64,000 bases of DNA from Hydractinia symbiolongicarpus (lineage: Eukaryota > Cnidaria > Hydrozoa > Anthoathecata > Hydractiniidae): positions 12,941,001-13,005,000 of the forward strand of contig NC_079888.1 of NCBI RefSeq assembly GCF_029227915.1, written 5' to 3'. Shown here one piece after another: positions 13,440 to 43,483 of the stretch. The notes beneath the pieces are model-generated. The model searched no databases, was not told the DNA's origin, and was given only the letters and a program-made list of their open reading frames with translations. How positions within the stretch are numbered: the stretch's first letter is position 1; each line of letters opens with the position of its first letter. The translations under genes were made by a program, and so were the position numbers.

Positions 13440-13870
13440 AGTTTAAAGTTTAAAGGAGATGCGAACTAAGCGAGGCACGGCTGCTGAACAAAAGTTCATG
13501 ATGACAGTGTTGATTTTGAAGACCAGACCGACTGGCTTGATTTGCTGCTCCGTAATAAATTAATGTGCATGTTACAGCCATCATAACAAAAAAATCTGAA
13601 ACAAAGACTAAGAATTTTTTAATATTGAAGGTAGAGTTATAATTTGATGTTTTTCGCATATAATAAACGTTGCACAACGAGAACGCACTACACCCAAAAT
13701 ATAAAACAGTGTGCAGAAAACACAAGTTTGTTTACATCTTTGTGAGTGGGTGCTAATAATCCAGTATTTTTACTCATTTGCCAAACGGGTGGCTAAATTC
13801 AAAAACAATGGAATACATTTCTCTCTTTATTGTGATGGCTAAAAATAAGAAAGTTGTGGATCAAAATAGC
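13440..13870. repeat. Right copy of the ~400-bp dispersed direct repeat
   Basis: Partner of 10390-10805 (see that entry). On the minus strand this copy keeps a 91-codon ORF, of which the left copy retains an interrupted homologous reading. The ORF is hydrophobic in the middle and resembles no family I can name. Confidence 0.55.
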
Positions 13871-14012
13871 AAAAATGTTGAACATGTGATTTTTTGCTAT
13901 TTTACAACTGACCTTACTGAACAAACTTTGGAGTAAAAAAGATAAAGAAATTAAAGATTTATAAATAAAGATGAAGCCTCATGTTACGCGTTCCATGTTT
14001 ACGGTCTGTATA

Positions 14013-16824
14013 TCTATATTATAATGCCCGTATACGTCTGTCCGTCCGTCTGTCACGCAAAATGGTATGATTGTCACGTGGTATGATTGTGGTATGATTG
14101 TCAAAATGGTATGAATGTCACGCAAAATGCTAGCCAAAAAAAAGCAAGATATTGCAGTTATTTCAAGGAAGTTCCGGAACCATATGCAAAAAGGAGATGT
14201 TCATAAAGCGATTAATGTGGTGACGAATAATATGTCTGGAGGAATACTTCCTTTGAATGACGAAACTCTTGAAATGCTAAGACAAAAACATCCTGAAGGA
14301 AGTGAATCATACGAAGACACGCTGATACAAGGTCCGATCAAATCAGTTAATGCCGTTGTATATGACGTCATTGACGAAGACATGATAATGCGAGCAGCGA
14401 AGACAACAAAAGGCGGCTCCGGACCATCTGGAATGGATGCGAATGGATGGATCAAAATCATAGCGTCTAGAGTTTATGGCGACACTGGAACAGATTTACG
14501 GAAAGCGATAGCTAAGTTTGCAAGAAGACTTTGCCATGAAGAAGTAAACGATAATTCTTTAGAGGCGTATTTAGGATGTCGTCTTGTGCCTTTAGACAAG
14601 AACCCTGGTCTTAGACCTATCGGAGTAGGAGAGGTTTTAAGACGCATTATTGGAAAAGCCGTGATGTACGCATCAAAGAATGATGTTATTGAATCTTGTT
14701 CAAAAATTCAAATGTGCTCCGGTCATGAATCTGGGTGCGAAGCTGCTATACATGCAATGAAAGATGCATACTCTAGTGAAGAAGCCGAATGTGTCTTATT
14801 AGTTGATGCTGCAAATGCCTTCAATAGCTTGAACCGTAGTGCAACACTTCATAATACCAAGATCATTTGCCCGATTCTAGCAACATACATCAACAACTGC
14901 TACATAAAGCCTGCGAGACTTTTTGTGATTGGTGGAACTGAACTGAGTTCAAGAGAAGGTACCAATCAAGGCGACCCGTTGGGGATGGCCATTTACGCAA
15001 TTGGACTCACACCATTACTTGATAGAATGAAAAACATTGCTGATATTGATATGAAATTGGTAGCTTTTGCTGATGACTTAACAGCTGTTGGAAATTTTTC
15101 CACCATTCGGAAATGGTGGGACTAGCTCATTGTGGAAGGCCCAAAATTTGGTTACCAACCACAGCCAAAGAAATCATGGCTTATTGTGAAAGATAAGAAC
15201 ATTGAAGGAGCAAAAACACACTTCAAAGAAACAAATATCCAAATTACATGTACAGGAGAACGACATCTCGGAGCAGTTATTGGCAGTGAGACTTTTCGAA
15301 AAGAGTACGTTGAAGACATTGTCGCGAAATGGGTGAAAGAAATCACACTAATTTTAGAAATAGCTGTTATCGAACCACAAGCAGCTTACACATGCTATGT
15401 TAGTGGATATCAACATCGCTTCACATACTATTTGCGGACCATCCCAGAAATATCATCATTACTGCGACCAGTGGAAAGTGTAATAAGACACCAACTGTTG
15501 CCGGCTATTACTGGTGGTCATATTGTAAACGATGTAGAGAGGGAGCTAATGTCCTTGCCACCACGTCTCGGGGGTCTAGGAATAAAAATCCTTGAGAATG
15601 TTTCTGACACAGAATACGAGAATTCTCGGAAAATGACGACGGAGCTCGTAAATATTCTTCTCAGACAAAATGAAAATGCGAACGAGATCAGCAAAACGAA
15701 AAGCCAAATAAAGTCTGAGAGAAATAAAAGCCATCAAAACATTCTGCAAGGACTATTGTCACAAATGGATGAAAGTGCTAAGAGGCAGAACAAAGCAAAT
15801 CAGGAAATAGGTGCGTCAAAATGGTTGACGACTATGCCAATAAAAGAGAGTGGTTACTACCTCACAAAGGAGCAGTTTTTCGACGCATTGAGAATTCGAT
15901 ATAACTGGGAATTACCCAGGTTACCATTTGAATGTGCATGTGGCTCAAAGTTTGATCTTGCTCATGCGTTATCCTGCAAAAAGGGTGGGTTTGTCACACA
16001 ACGTCATAACGAAGTTCGTGATATAACTGCTCAGCTTTTGAAAGAAGTGTGTAAAGACGTACGAATTGAACCGATGCTTGCTCCACTACAAAACGAACGC
16101 TTTGCCCAGAAAAGTGCGATCACATCCAATGAAGCTCGATTAGATGTTAGCGCACTTGGTTTCTGGATTCCTGGCCAACGGGTATTCTGCGATGTCAGGG
16201 TCTTTGACCTTAACGCCCAGAGGTATAGGAACACAGAAATCAAACGTTGCTATGAAAGAAATGAACAAGAAAAGAAAAGGTTATTCAACGAAAGGGTTTT
16301 GCAGGTTGAAAATGGTTCTTTTACACCTTTGGTGTTTTCTACACACGGTGGGTTAGGAAGAGAATGCAAGAGATTCTATCAACGTCTTGCTGAGTTGATA
16401 GCAGATAAACGTGGTATACCAACGTCTATCGCTACGACGTTTGTCAGAACGAAAATTTGCTTTTCGTTACTCCGATCGACATTGCTATGCCTGCGTGGAT
16501 CAAGATCATTGCGGCGGGATGTTAACATATCTGATATCGACATGTCTTTGACCAACACACTATCGGAAATAAGGGAATTCCGATAGCCGAAATAGTATTA
16601 TATATATATTATATATTTTGAGTGGCGGTCTCTCGCTATAGAAATAGACCAAAACAAAACTATATAAAATAACGTATGTTTGAATTTTCAAGGTATCAAG
16701 CCGAATAAACGGATGATACTATGTAATTTTATAATTTCTAAATATAATATATAACTTGAAAAAAAAAATGGTAGCTTCGCTGCGACGGGCGAACCAGTGG
16801 ATTTTTCCACGGGCTAACGACTAG
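14013..16824 (+). mobile_element. Element with Helitron-type ends carrying an RT-nuclease ORF
   Basis: The left end is TCTATATTATAATGCCCG, preceded by A. The right end is a GTGGATTTTTCCAC hairpin, then GGGCTAACGA and CTAG, followed by T. A|TC...hairpin...CTAG|T is the classic Helitron signature. The same ends occur on unrelated bodies at 33359-34012 and 34192-34671, which supports them as real termini. The element is 2812 bp and contains no Rep or helicase. Nearly all of it is one reverse transcriptase ORF (next entry), so mobilisation would depend on a Helitron elsewhere. An RT element inserted inside a Helitron would look similar but should leave RT-element ends, which I do not see. Confidence 0.6.
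14115..16586 (+). pseudogene. RT with C-terminal CCHH finger and restriction-like nuclease domain, one in-frame stop
   Basis: A single frame of 824 codons is interrupted only by TAG at 15123-15125. Residues about 90-330 are a reverse transcriptase: motif A LLVDAANAFNSLNR, motif B NQGDPLGMAIYAIG, motif C VAFADDL (FADD). Further on, CACGSKFDLAHALSCKKGG is a CCHH-type knuckle. Next comes ARLDVSALGFW, then VFCDVRVFDLNA, spaced as in the PD-(D/E)XK restriction-like endonucleases of R2/NeSL/Hero-type non-LTR elements. Compared with the copies at 40126-42945 and 45382-45775, this one lacks the N-terminal zinc finger and WRRN region, so it starts inside the parental ORF. It fills the Helitron-ended element around it. 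The exact clade is not settled. The single stop suggests recent loss of function. Confidence 0.75.
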
Positions 16825-16967
16825 TTTATTAAATTTGGCGCCGTCTCATCGTAACAAACTTCATCGTTCGAAGTTATGTTGTGGAAAAGGGACTCAAAGC
16901 ATGAAAACAATATTGCGGTTAAGTGCGAAGAAGTTTAGACGAAGGTTATAAGAAGTTGTTACTACTC

Positions 16968-19674
16968 AACCTCGTCCCCAGGGCATCTTGTATCTTTTCT
17001 GACCCCGGGACGGCGATACGAACATGACCCTGGAGGAGGCCTCATCACGTGACCCTCCAGTACACAGTATTTCTGTGTGTAATATTTAAATGAGATTTGT
17101 CTCAATGTACCAAAGTTTTATATATAACCTTGCAGAGCTAAGGCGAGATCGGCGTCACAGATACGTGCGGCGAGTTTTTTTTGATTCCTCTCATCGCAAC
17201 ACACAAAGTTCTCGCATATTGCCCTTGATTGTTTTGTGTAAATGTATAAATATACAATAATGTTATTTAGGCTGCTGTTTACTTGAAGAAATTCAAGCAA
17301 TTTAGTTATGTGTATTTCACTGAATTGGTTGACTAGCAAGCACTGGGTTGCAAAACTTGTAGCTAGGGGAAACTTGGAAATTAGTAAATGATTTGCCCAT
17401 CTGAACATAGCACTTCGTTGGTTCTCTAAGGTGCAAATATGGCTACATAATTTTCAAATGTTCGTATCCTTCTAGGTGCCTGACTGAAAGTAGCTAGGCA
17501 GAAATTTAACCTCATATTAACATTTATATACATTTTTTATTCATTTTGGCTGAGCTTTGGAAATCTCATTTTCCGTGAGTTCATACCTGTGTCTGCATTA
17601 CTGCTTTTATATGATGACAAAGATTTTGCTGTATTTAAACAATACTTAACTGAAACTGAATTCATATATGGTGGACTCACTGCTTGCAGTTATATTGGGT
17701 GAAAAAGGCTTCAGAAGCATTTTTTCTTTTACATTTGTGGCCTTATCATTTCCAAAAAGCCACCCATTACTGATAAATTCTGCTTTTTCTTAATGACATG
17801 TTTTTAAAACGCCTTGCAGCTTTTTTATTTTTTACTGAACAAGCTCACATTTAATTTGCACACACAGATATACAAAAACAAGGTTTTTTCTGTTTAAAAC
17901 ATAAATAATCCAAACATTTTATCAAAAGCATTATGCTGGTTTGAAAATTGAAATCGACAAGTCTACGTGTGATCTGTTTTCTCGATTTAATGTATCACTG
18001 CCTTAATAGTTTAGAAAGAATTGATATACGACTTTACCAACAGCAAAGTATTGCTACCTTGAGAAAAAAATGTTTCGTGAATAATTTTTTGAGGAAATTA
18101 TTTTGGGGATTTATAAATTCGCACTTTTTAGAGCTCATCAAAATTTTGCTGCTGTTCAAAAATCGATTTTTTATTGATATATACATCTATTTATTGTTAT
18201 CATTCTGCTTGTAAAATATTTAAAATGCCAAACTAGCTAACTGTGAAGATTAATTCAATATTCTCATAAGAGCATCCTATCACAAAAAGATAGCAGCAAA
18301 GAGATATTCCTTGCAACTAATTTTCTTGTTTACTGGCATAATTTTAGGTTGAATCTTATCTGATCTATTTCTGAGGTTAGAATAGCTTTTAAAATTTTCT
18401 GAATCTGTATCTTGGTCAAAATTGATATGCTGTCAAAACGACTTATCGGTGTCTCTGAAAAGTGCTAAATTCTGAAACTCAGAAAGTATGATAATAATAG
18501 AACTATATTTTGGCTCAATTTCATCAAACCAATCTAAAACCATAACATACCAAATCTCAAGTCAATATTTTAATTTTTACTAAAGTTATGGGACGCTATA
18601 TAAACTATATACTCGGTTTAGACTTTTTTTGTTATTTTTTTTATGTTCACTGCTTTGTAATTTGTATTAAAACTCTTGAGATAATATATCACAGTGGTGA
18701 GCTGTTAAATATCTACCACCATCTTCAGTACATCCTGGATTTAACCATATGCCTGATTGAGTTCGATTTTCTGAAATTTCTTCATACATAGCCTGTTAAA
18801 AAGGCCTAGCAAGAATCAGTTTAAGAAAATCTTCCTACCTTTTTCTCTTCCTCAAAATGGCTTTGTAATCTTTTTATGCCTCGAGTAAAATTATATTTTA
18901 TCAGATTGGTTTAAAAGTACTCCTTAACAAGTTTCAAGTCAATAACTTTATTTTTTTACTGAAGCTATTGTACTTTGAATTTTCTTGAATTAGGCCGGGT
19001 AAATGTGCATTTAATGATAAAATGGCTCTGACAGTTAACCTACTGGCTTCTTATATCTTTTATAGTAACCAAAGCATATAAGGTAATAAAACATGCCCAC
19101 TAATAACAACCTGATATAATTTAAAACGTAATGTATATATATTTTGTAAAAAAAACATTTTCGATATTTTGTGCAAAATTATTTTGTCTATAAAGGACAT
19201 GGGCAGCAATTTTATGCAACGTCATTCTTTGCAAAAAGCTGCAAATTAAACCTGGTCACTTGGAAACAAGTTGAGTTTCTTTCTTTTGTTCTTATTTTGA
19301 TAGTTTGCTAGGTATAGTGTGGTAGCTATAGCTACTTTTCTAGTTTTATTAAACATTCCCAGCTATTGAAATATTGTCATGTAAGCAGTATTACTTTATG
19401 ATGTCTTATTTTATACTCTCATTGCTTTTTATTATTTTTTTCACTTTGAAAAAAACTTGATACTGCTGATAGACCTCCTCAGGCATTTTAATACGAACAG
19501 CTTCCTCCTGTTGGTCACAGACTCGCCGCCTCGCCAAAATGTTTTGTATGACGCAATAATTATTTGACATATCTGCGCCAATCAGGTTTCATATCGGACC
19601 AGCCTCCTCCAGGGCCATGTATGTATCGCCGTCCCGGGGTCAGAAAAGATACAAGATGCCCTGGGGACGAGGTT
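16968..19674. mobile_element. 2.7-kb element bounded by 72-bp inverted repeats
   Basis: 16968-17039 and 19603-19674 are inverted repeats of each other with only about three mismatches. They begin AACCTCGTCCCCAGGG and end CCCTGGAGGAGG. The 2.56 kb between them is AT-rich with no recognisable transposase. Each 72-bp end is itself partly foldback. A related short foldback sits at 45932-46020. No exact target duplication was found. The superfamily is unknown to me. Confidence 0.6.
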
Positions 19675-19687
19675 GGTTACTACCATG

Positions 19688-21828
19688 CAGGGGCGGATTC
19701 ACACCTTGGCGAACTCGGCACACGCCTGAGGAGAAATGTAGCCTCCCCCACGCGCTTCCTAGAATCGTTAAAATTAGGTTCCGTTTTCACTTCGCTTTTT
19801 ATATTATGTTGTAGCAGTATCTCCTTCACGGTGCTTTGCCGAGTCTGTAAGATTTTTCCTAGTGCTACGGTAACGATTTAATATTTTGTCCTATTTCTTA
19901 ATCAGGCCTATACCAAGTGACTCCATAGGCTACGGTAAAATTTGGTAAAGTCGGCGAGAAGCACATCTCGCCGACTGTGGAGTGCTTTTCGCCGACTTTG
20001 GGTGAATTTACGACAGTTTTCTATAGGCCGACAGAAAGTCCACCTTACAAGGACAATTGTTTATTTTAACCGTTGACCGTAGCATATGACAATCTCGGCA
20101 AGATAGGCTGAGATTTCCCTATTTCAATTCTTTCCGTTCACCATGGCTTCAGCAATGAGCAAGAGAGAACGCGTAGAGTCTACTGTAAGAAGCAATAAAA
20201 TCAAAGATGTTAAAATTTTGCACGCGGAAAAGAAGAAACATTACTGGAAAACATTTATTCTCTGTGTCGCCTGTGATTGCAGAAGAAAAGCAGTTTGGCA
20301 GAAAAGCATGCCTTGACTTTACAAAAATTATAGCATTAACTCGATGACTACGCTTTCATGTACATATGTTTACTTTAAATTCCATTGATCTTAGAGTGAG
20401 ATACACAATTGCCTTCTATTGCTGTGCTAGCAAGTGTGAACATGAAACTGTTTATAGTTTCACTTTCAACAAATTTGAAAAAGCTTTGTGTCAAATTCAA
20501 AAGAGCTTTGTGATGTTGTCTTGGGTTTCTTTTTTATTCAAGTAACATCACAATAAATCGAATAGCTAGCCAACTGGTTACTTTTTGTAGCTGGTAAAGG
20601 TGAATGTATATAACAACTTGTTGACTTCGTAACAACTTTGTATGTTTGCTTTTGTAGATGCAAAGCTTCTGGCAGTAGACACTTTCCAAACGATTTTTTA
20701 ACATGCCACAAGGCCAAGGAAGAGAACACTAGTTTTGGGAAGAAGACTTGGCAAGACTTTATGATGTTTTGGTGTAAAATCTCGTGCCTCGTATCGAAAT
20801 AATTTCTGAAAATGGTGCTAATCAACCCCACAAAAAGGCATGGCTTTATTTAATGGGTGAAATGACAAAAGTTTCTCACATTTTCACTAAAGAAGTTGTC
20901 TTGCTGATAGACTTAAAAAATGTTTGTGGTCCTACCAACATGGCGAACATGACTTAGCATATATACTTATTACAACCCTATCCAGATGGACACAAAAACG
21001 TGTAAAAATGTAGTTAACGATATCTGTTCTTGAATGATTTTGTTTTGTTAAAAATTTCAAGTATTTATAGTAATTATCGCATAACAGCTAAAAGGTATTT
21101 TCAAGTTTGATTCAACATTTTAATAGCCTGAGATGGTTACTGAAAAATAAAAACAGTGTTTTTCTTGCTATTATGGTAATAGGGCTAAATACTTTTTGAC
21201 TGAATGTTGTGCTAAATCAGTGTTCATTCTTTCGTTTTTGTAGGTTATTGTGTTGTAAGGTTGTTTTTAATTAGCTATATAATCATGCCATTTTTATTTT
21301 ATTGTATTTATCTGTTGTTATGTTGTTGTTACTATGATGAAATAAAGCCTGTTTACATATTCATTTTTGTCTTGTTGTTTTTTGCTTATTTTTCTTTAAG
21401 GCCTCCTTTTTCATGTTATTAAATGTTTTGAATAGATTAAATATGAAAATTTTTTATTAGTAATATATACTGTTTTGCATTATCGAATTACAAGAATTAT
21501 GTCTTTTTTACTGAATCTAGTTTCCGAAAATTTATAGCCTCAAAAGCTATTATATTCACCCATAACTTGCAAAAAAAAATTCTGGATGTGGAAGAAAGAA
21601 ATTTTTCTGGCTAGCTAATTTTAGCCCTAATTAAAACATTATTTGGCTTTCATTTAAGAATTTCATGATTGTTTTTTTTAAATAACATGTAAGAAATAGA
21701 CTTGTAAAGGTCCTGTCTGGTGCATTTTGGAGTGCTGAAATAGGTTAATAAGCTAAAGCTTCTGGACAAGACCCCCATCTGATTTCGCAAATCCGCCTAA
21801 GGAGAAAAAAATCCTGTATCCGCCCCTG
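19688..21828. mobile_element. hAT-like non-autonomous element
   Basis: The left end is CAGGGGCGGATTC and the right end GTATCCGCCCCTG, the inverse of CAGGGGCGGATAC. The CAGGGGCGG start is typical of hAT elements. The 8-bp flanks (CTACCATG and ACTATGGC) do not match, so a target duplication is not confirmed. A 57-codon ORF at 20143-20316 lies inside but shows no hAT domain. The left end starts 14 bp after the 16968-19674 element. Confidence 0.5.
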
Positions 21829-22609
21829 ACTATGGCACGAAAATATTATTGATTATCTCAAGTCAATTTTTTTATGTGTACTGAAAAGTACATCTAAAAC
21901 TTACTTATTTTTACCCCATACAGCCATGAAATTTCTGTAAAAATGTTGTTAGGAATATATACTGCTTACTTAGTCGTGAAATATAGTTATTTATTTGTTG
22001 TTACAGTAGTTATCTCAGTAGATTTTAGGATTCAGAAATCTATATTTTTTTCTCTCGCTCAAAATTTATTTTCTGGCTGCCACAAAATAATTTTTTGTTC
22101 GTCTCTCCCTTAACGATAAAATGAAATCATGGATGCACGCAAAAATAAGAAGTTTTACGAAATTTTACGAGGATTTTACGAGAAATTGAATACACGAGTC
22201 AAATTTTCAGAGAAATTACAAAAGGTTACGCTACACAAAAGATTAAGAAGAAAAACACGAAACCCTAACGAATAATATTTTCTAACATGCAACAAATACA
22301 AAAGACGACTTTCTACAAAAACACCCATAAACGAACAAGAATACTTGGAAATGTAAAAAGACGTACGAACCAGACAAGAAAAGAATTTGTGCATACAAAG
22401 TTGCCAGAATATAAAATTGTGCAGTGCAAAATTGAATATTTTCTCCGTGAATAAAAACCCACTTAACGAACACTATATATTTAAAACATGTTTTTTTAGC
22501 AACAAATGTGTTCTTAATAAAATACTTTTTTCAAAAAAGCATAAACAGCGCACCAACGTGTACTATGTGTCAACAATCTTTTTTTGGTTGAATAATTTAA
22601 ACCAAAAAG
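21829..22609. other. Region 3' of the synaptophysin-like gene
   Basis: Expected 3' UTR of the minus-strand gene. The first minus-strand AATAAA I see is at 22065-22070, more than 500 bp past the stop. Small ORFs here have no recognisable content. Confidence 0.4.
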
Positions 22610-39738
<17,129 letters not shown>

Positions 39739-40125
39739 TTTAAAAGGATATCAATGGGACGTCTAAAATATTCTATTTCTATGTTAGCCTTTTGTTTTGT
39801 ATATCACTTTTTTTCCTTTCACTTTTTACAGCGAAACGCCCGCCAAGAACTGCAAGCTCAGCATTAATAGCAAGTTTCGTTAGATGCTAATCAATCATGA
39901 TGTTATGTACTTTGAGTTTGACAAATTTAGTTCACAACCTTTTCAAAATGGTGGTGGCGAAAAATCAAAGGTTAAGCCAATGAAAGGTTAAGCCATCTTA
40001 CATATATTGGTACAAAATACTTTTTTATTATATAATATAATGTACAAATTATGCTTTAGCCAAAAACAAAAACAAAAAATAAGAAATAAAAAAAAAAAAT
40101 ATTCAACGGTACGTTGCGTTCTCGT
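39739..40125. other. 5' flank of the synaptophysin-like gene
   Basis: AT-rich with no gene. The promoter should be here but I cannot point to a core element. It ends at a decayed retroelement copy on the same strand. Confidence 0.4.
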
Positions 40126-42945
40126 TTACATGTCAATTCTACCAACTGACTGGGATATAAGGATGTTTGATGGATCAGTTGGCATGTCATTCCTTTTCAA
40201 AGTTCTCGATCCTCTTATACACAAGATTGCTGATTTTAATAGCGTGAATGATATTTTCGTTTGTAACCAGCTCATCACAACACCTTCAAGTTCTTTAACG
40301 AATCGTTCTGCCTTACGACTACAACCACCATAACTCGAAAACACCAAAGGAGTAAATGAGCCGTGCCCTATTTCAATCACTCGTTGGTTGTATTTTCGTT
40401 TCTTCTCTTTTTCATTGTTGCAAAATACCTTCTGAAGATTCTGGTTAACATAGCTTGAAGAGAATGGGTTGAAAACCTTTACATCAAAGAATGCTCTTTG
40501 ACCACGTTGCAAGAAACTTCTAGCTGCAATATCTAATCTAGCTTCATCCCCTTGAATAGCATTTGGTGGAAGAGCTTCTCCAGTCAGAGGGATTAGTCGC
40601 GGCTCTATCTCAACGTCTTTGCATGTTTCTTGCAAAAGATTGGCGATCGAATCTTTCATTTAATCATGTCTCATGTATAAAAATCCACCTTTTGGGCAAG
40701 ACATGGCATGATCTACACTAAAAACTTTATTGCATGGACAAATTGAAGGTAGATATTTAAGAGGCCATCTGTATCTGAGATTAATTGCGTCGAAAAACTT
40801 TTGTATAGAACAAATTTCTCTGACTCCAGGGGCAGAGTGGTAAGCCAAGATGAAGCGCCTCTCATGGTAGCCAGGTCGTTCGCCCTAATATCCTCTTTAT
40901 TCAATCTTTCTCTCAATTGTGATAACATAGTTGATCTATTTTCTTCACGTTCCTTTCCAATTTCACGTTTCACCTTTTTCATTTTTCCCAAATCAATGGA
41001 ATTCACTGATTTTTGTTGTTTAATGTTGCCAACCAGTTGTGTAGTTACCCAAATTGAGTTCTGATACTCTTCCGGGGCTGTATCTGCAAAGATTGGCAAA
41101 ACAAGTCCACCCATCCTAGCAGGTAATGACAAAAGAAGTCTTTTGTCAGAAGAACATATGTGACCATCAGCGAATGAATTCAGGAAACGTTCTAATGAAG
41201 TAGGTTATCTTGTCTTTAAAGCCACTTTTAAAAGATGTAAAAGCTGCTTGTGGTTGGTTTTTTGCAATGTTGGAGATTAGAAGAAGCTGATCACACCATT
41301 CATTCACTAAATTGCTTGTGTATTCAGATTTTTTCTTCCTCGCTGTCAACAAAACTTCCGAGGTACTTTCTTTCTTGTACCATAATATTTACATTTGTGT
41401 TTTCAAAAATATTCTCTGCTTCAACTCTTTTTGCTTCAGACTTTACTATCAGCCAAGATTTTAAAGCATTGGGATAATATCCTAATTTTGGACCGACCTC
41501 AACAATTTTGTCCCACCAATTTTTCAATTTTCGAAACTTTCCTGCTCCTCCAAGATCATCGGTAAATGCCACATGACGTATGTCAGGATCGGGTTCAGGA
41601 CGAATAGATGCTAATAAAGGTGTAATGCCCAACGCATCAATAGACAATGCTATAGGATCACCCTGAGTGGTTCCTTCTAATGATTTAATTTCGGAGCCAC
41701 CAGTAACAAAACGACGAGATGGTACAAAATAGCAGTTTCATACATGAGTAGAAATCTCCAGATAGATATAATGGATGCTATGAAGTAGGACATTTTGATT
41801 CAATGCATTAAATGCATTTGATGTATTAACCAAAAGAATACCATCAGTTGCTAATATATCTGCTATGGCGTGAACTGCCGCTTCACAACCAGCTTGTTGG
41901 CCTGCACAAAGTTGAAGACTTCTTCAGGCTTGACTATTGAGATGATTGCTTTACCAATAATTCTCCTCAATACTTCTCCAACTCCTATCGGACGAACTCC
42001 AGGTTTCTAATTTACAGGTACACAGAAGACGAGCGAATTTTGCGAGAGATGCGCATAATTCTTTTCCAGTCGATCCGTAACTTTTTGAGACGAGAATCTG
42101 TCGCCATCCAAACCTAATGGCCCGCGTGCACCTCTTGTACGTAAAGCTGTTTTGATGCTTGTATCTTCATCAAAGTTGTTGAATACAGCTGGATCACTGA
42201 ACGGTAGTTTACCAGTCATAAGCACTTCCTCAGTTGCTGGGCTAGCTTCAGGATGTTTCTTTTTCAATTCGTGCAGGGTTTCCGTAGTCAGTGGCAATAT
42301 ACCTCCTGTGTTAATGTTATCCAGAAGCTTCAAAGTCGCATTTACTTTTTCTTTAAACATAAGTTTCGCAAACATTTTAGCGAGGTTTTCTTAATCCATC
42401 TGTCTTCCGTTCATATGTAGTTTGCCCTGTATTGTCCGTGGCTCGCTAGCAAGGGCATGAAAATATGCAATTTCCCATAGTTCCAATCGTGTAGCTAGGC
42501 ATGCACTGTGGTCTTTAGCTTTCGATTTGCAGCCAGGTTTTTGTAGAAGCAAAGCTGGCATAACCATCATTGCTTTCAAAGCGATTTCTTTCAATGGAGA
42601 GTAGTCACTATTCCATATATCAATTGTTCTAGTTAGTTCTTTGATAAACTTTTTACGAGCTGTACCAGATGGCAAGAGAAATACATTTCGTCTCCAGAAA
42701 ACAAATTCCAATGTCAACTTTTCCCACACAGGAGCTGGATGAGGTCTTGACATTACAGTTGGGAAAACGGCCGTTAAAATGGCATTGCAATAGCTTCTTT
42801 TTGATTCCCATCAATTGATTGATTTGATTTCGCTTTTGAGTCTTCTAAATGTTGAATTAACTTTTTTTTACCGCAATCTTTTAAGTGCAGCTTCAGTCCT
42901 GATGTACTTTTACTAATCTTTGCACAGTGCAAACATTTATTGATG
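40126..42945 (-). pseudogene. Decayed near-full-length RT-nuclease retroelement ORF
   Basis: Same family as 14115-16586 but with the N-terminus. A C2H2-like finger CLHCAKISKSTSGLKLHL (about 42870-42930) is followed by the block WRRNVFLLPSGTARKKFI and ALKAMMVMPALLLQKPG. Then come GGILPLTTETLHELKKKHPE, RT motif B GTTQGDPIALSIDALGI and motif C AFTDDLG (Ala to Thr). The C-terminal CCHH region has VDHAMSCPKGGFLYMRHD, and the nuclease has ARLDIAARSF and AFFDVKVFNPF. Stops and frameshifts occur throughout, and about 41700-42010 is badly broken. Neither Helitron end is visible here, so this copy may show the natural retroelement form. Confidence 0.75.
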
Positions 42946-43483
42946 TTTAAACAAGACGTCGTATCAGAAAATACAGAAAGATCGTTATATTTTAACCTAT
43001 TTCTTTGATCCGTTTTTTGTCATGTATCAAGCAGAACTTCTTTCTCTTCAGCATTTTTTTAATAAAGAAGCTATTGGTACAGTTGCATCAATGTGTAGAT
43101 CCAGTGCACACTTTTCCAATTTTTTGCTCGTACTTCAAAGCTTCAGACAAATTTAAAACTTCTCTTTCCTAAAATGTCCCCGATAAGGAGGGTGCCTTTT
43201 TATGTGATTACTTTAATAACTTTACGATTTTTCTCAATATACAATTTTCAATCCTTGACCACAATTTGAATTCTCTAGATACAAAAATATCCAAATCACT
43301 CTTACGTGAAAGGTCCCCGAAAAGGAGGGTGCCTTCGTATTTACTTCACTTTAGAAATATTTAATTTAGAAATCTTGTTATCTTCGTCTTTTCATCAAAC
43401 ATTATATAAAATATTTTTTATTTTTTTTACTCAATAACTCTTGATGAATTTTCGCGTTGTTAGCGAGTTTAAATTCTTCTAGG
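42946..43483. other. Gap with a short imperfect repeat
   Basis: GGAGGGTGCCTT preceded by CCCCGA(T/A)AAG occurs at about 43176-43200 and again at 43314-43336, about 137 bp apart. No gene recognised. Confidence 0.5.

Noticed and set aside
15123-15125. Programmed stop-codon read-through in the RT ORF
   Set aside because: No read-through context seen and the related copy has a sense codon at this place; a simple mutation is more likely.
20143-20316. 57-codon ORF with good start context inside the hAT-like element
   Set aside because: No transposase motif or homology signal; too short to support alone.
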